The notes beneath the pieces are model-generated. The model saw only the letters and a program-made list of their open reading frames with translations. It did not search any database and had not been told where the DNA came from. A stretch of DNA of 64,000 nucleotides. Source: Tubiluchus corallicola (Eukaryota; Priapulida; Priapulimorpha; Priapulimorphida; Tubiluchidae). The stretch's first letter is position 1. Every line of letters starts with the position of its first letter. Of this stretch, positions 61,560 to 64,000 are shown piece by piece. Location: contig JAQGDQ010000129.1 in the NCBI GenBank assembly GCA_030141605.1, positions 111,281-175,280 of the forward strand, given 5' to 3'. The position numbers were made by a program, and so were the translations under genes.

Positions 61560-64000
61560 GAATTCTTGCGTCGCACATAATGTGTTAATACCGTTCTGGG
61601 GTTTATTAAAACTACATCGGATGGTGTGGCAGTTCCACTGAAAACCTGATTTAGCTGCAGTATTAGTAAAATTTAAAATATTCTAAAGATGGTTTGCACC
61701 ACTACGTGTGACTGTTTCATTAAAGTCTACCTCATTTTTCTATTTGCAATAAATCTGTTCTTATCTCCAATGTTTTCAATTGTAACCTTGATTTATTCGC
61801 GCTCTTTTAATAAACCTAATTCTTTGTTTCTGTGTTTTTTCTTGTTTTGAAAGAAGAACTGGTCTGTGAGGTTTAACTCAGACGCACTTATTACCGTAGG
61901 ATATTAATAATGTCATATTGCAAATATAAGATGGCTGTGCAAATATGATGTTATTGTATTAATTGTGTACGAGGTAACGTCTAAATATCATGCATCCAAT
62001 CCTTCTTGTAAGTCTGTAGTTCAATTTTGTTAGAGAAGATCATATTGCGAAATTACCTCCTAAGAACGAATTTGAAAGCCCGCAAATCTTACAAATCTTT
62101 AAGTTCTTAACCCCTTCGAGATTCACAGCTATTATGCGGCTATGATAAGCTGCTTCAGTAAGGCAGCAGTGCTTATTAACGCAGACCTGGTAGCTGAATA
62201 GAACGCTGTCTGTCAATGACAGTCATAATAAACTGTCTGAAGTGAATGTAGCTTTGGGGATAAGGATACCTAACTAAAAGTATGATAATGTTCAACAACT
62301 TTATTATACTTGTAAAATATTAACATTTACTGCAAAAAAATTACAGAGAAGATCAGTCAATGTTATATTAAGTTACGGAATTGTCACAATGATTTAATGT
62401 GCACTATCATTGTCACATTGTAATGTAAAAATGATTTCAAAGGCAATTGCATGAATGACACTCCAATGGCAAAATTTTCTACGGATTACGTGAGATTATT
62501 ATAACCATCGCTGTTGTATGCAACTAACGCTATTTTACCAGCGGGGAAGGACTGAAGTTCAAAATCATTCAAAACGCAGACATTTTTCACATAAAATCTT
62601 AGCAGTAGGTTAGAATGCAAAACAGACAAAAACATTTGCGGAGATTTTCAGAAAACAACTCGGCTGCCGGTCGGTCGACCAGCTTGGTAACCGGTACGTG
62701 GAAATAGTTAAATGCCAATAACTTTGTAGCGGATTTGCGGATTTTGGGAACACCGTTAAAGAAAGCTTGAAAAAATGAATGTTATGTTTTTAGTTTTATC
62801 AAAATCCGGTAAGTAGCTGCAATCTTAATTGCAGTTAAAAAAGTTGACCAGCTGTTTGTTCAATTTTAGCAACTAAAAGTGAAAGGTCATTTACTGAGCT
62901 TCCTCTTGGCAACTTTTGCGAAGTTCAAGTTGTCCAGTTCATTTTCATTCAGCGTAATCTCAAACACGCTTAAAGTAAACTACAGCTATAATATTCTAGA
63001 ATGCAGCATGTAATGTGATCCAAACGAACCGTGAACCGTGACTTAAAAACAAATTGTCCACAAGAATAACAAAAACAACACATGTAAGTACTAACCATTC
63101 TTGGATGTAAAAAACACTGCATTGTTACAGCTAAGAAGCTGTTAAAGCCAAGTGGCTGATGAGATAAATTTCTGCAAACAAATTAAAGGTTCAATTCACC
63201 TTTTAGCACAAATTATGCTTATTAGACCGATATTAAATCATCTTAAAGCAAAACCGGACCCCCAATTTTAAACTTTAAGTCAAAACAATCTACTCTTCAA
63301 AATATTGAAAGAAACGTACTATTTTTGCATAAATGACTTACGTGAACTAATTGTTACCACACAAACACGATTTCGAGTTCGCGCCACTAGTTCTTCGCTG
63401 TTACATGCATTTCGTAATTCACTAGTTAGACGGGCACTAGCGTCTGCATTTCGGAAACGCATTGCACAAAAACAGGTGCTGTACTTCTCAGTTCAGATGT
63501 GTTAGTTTCTGACGAACTACACACGCTGGACAGCTCAAGCGTGAGTACAGCAGTAAATTTGAAATTTGAATTTTTTCTTAAAACATGCATAGTTTTAGTA
63601 CAACACAATAAATATCTTACAGTAACACTGTACCTCAATTTTCGCTTTCGCAAGCAAGTGCAACACGCTCGCGAAATATTTCTGCTATTGAAAATTACGT
63701 TAGTTTGCGATGGGCTCGCAGGCCGTTGATTAAGTTTTTAATCTATTATTTAATTATCACAAACGCTTTTGCAGTATTAATGGTGTTAAAATATATACTT
63801 CTTATCGGACTCGAAAATGGGGTAGTATATGAAAAATCATCCTGTTTAACCTTTTACTCGTCTACAGTTTCATAATCAGGTTCAGAAAGTTGAATACCAA
63901 TGCATCTACTCACAGTGGGCAAGTTCATTAATTGCAAATAGCAACAGGAAATTTTTTAGTACTACGTTACTAGTATTTCTTACACCCTAGGGGTTTCTTC
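61560..64000. other. Unassigned AT-rich stretch
   Basis: Open frames at 63305-63505, 63653-63426 and 63499-63729 overlap on both strands and show no motifs. A weak tRNA A-box-like TGGTAGCTGAATAGAACGC lies at about 62190. No mobile element is recognised. Confidence 0.35.

Noticed and set aside
62180-62230. TGGTAGCTGAATAGAACGC as a tRNA
   Set aside because: Only an A-box-like match; no B box or acceptor pairing found nearby.

Overview
This is AT-rich nuclear DNA from an invertebrate metazoan. Coding sequence is interrupted by introns with GT-AG borders, genes lie far apart, and there is no operon layout. Di-, tri- and tetranucleotide microsatellites are abundant, and there are decayed non-LTR retrotransposons and SINE-like elements. 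A CD20/MS4A-type membrane protein and jockey/CR1-like LINEs fit an animal, but I cannot name the phylum from sequence alone.

Only two genes are well supported. A four-transmembrane CD20/MS4A-like protein lies on the + strand (15704-16327) with its whole coding region in one exon, probably behind a 5' UTR intron. A large Ser/Lys-rich protein lies on the - strand. Its final exon (21161-19322) joins in frame to an exon at 22220-22096 and plausibly to a first coding exon at 23748-23599, giving a 704-residue model. The final exon carries five near-identical 216-bp (72-residue) tandem repeats. Weaker coding candidates are at 31110-31247, 32687-33007, 36883-37117, 47394-47663, 59462-59680 and 61273-61463.

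Layout: 1-15 kb is mostly non-coding, with copies of a dispersed repeat family near 3.1-3.4, 4.1 and 7.6-7.9 kb and TAA and CTAC microsatellites. 15-24 kb holds the two genes and a 5S/tRNA-like SINE. 25.2-27.2 kb is a decayed LINE. 28-30.5 kb holds two inverted arrays of a degenerate ~16-bp satellite and a ~420-bp GA tract. 32.3-34.4 kb has another LINE 3' end, a transposon-like ORF and a duplicated ~110-bp repeat. 35.4-37.2 kb has an AATC-rich tract, a second SINE copy, a ~110-bp inverted repeat and a candidate exon. 38-52 kb is microsatellites and repeats. 52.9-53.85 kb is a third LINE remnant on the - strand. 54.5-54.8 kb is an AGT/GGC trinucleotide block. 55-64 kb is mostly unassigned, with two - strand coding candidates.

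No rRNA operon, CRISPR array, functional tRNA gene or intact transposon was seen. I found no novel gene system. The most unusual structure is a set of 'spaced-word' satellites: a conserved ~8-10 nt word recurs every ~16 nt while the intervening bases drift. Two arrays with the same word face each other 1.5 kb apart, and arrays with related or different words occur elsewhere in the window.
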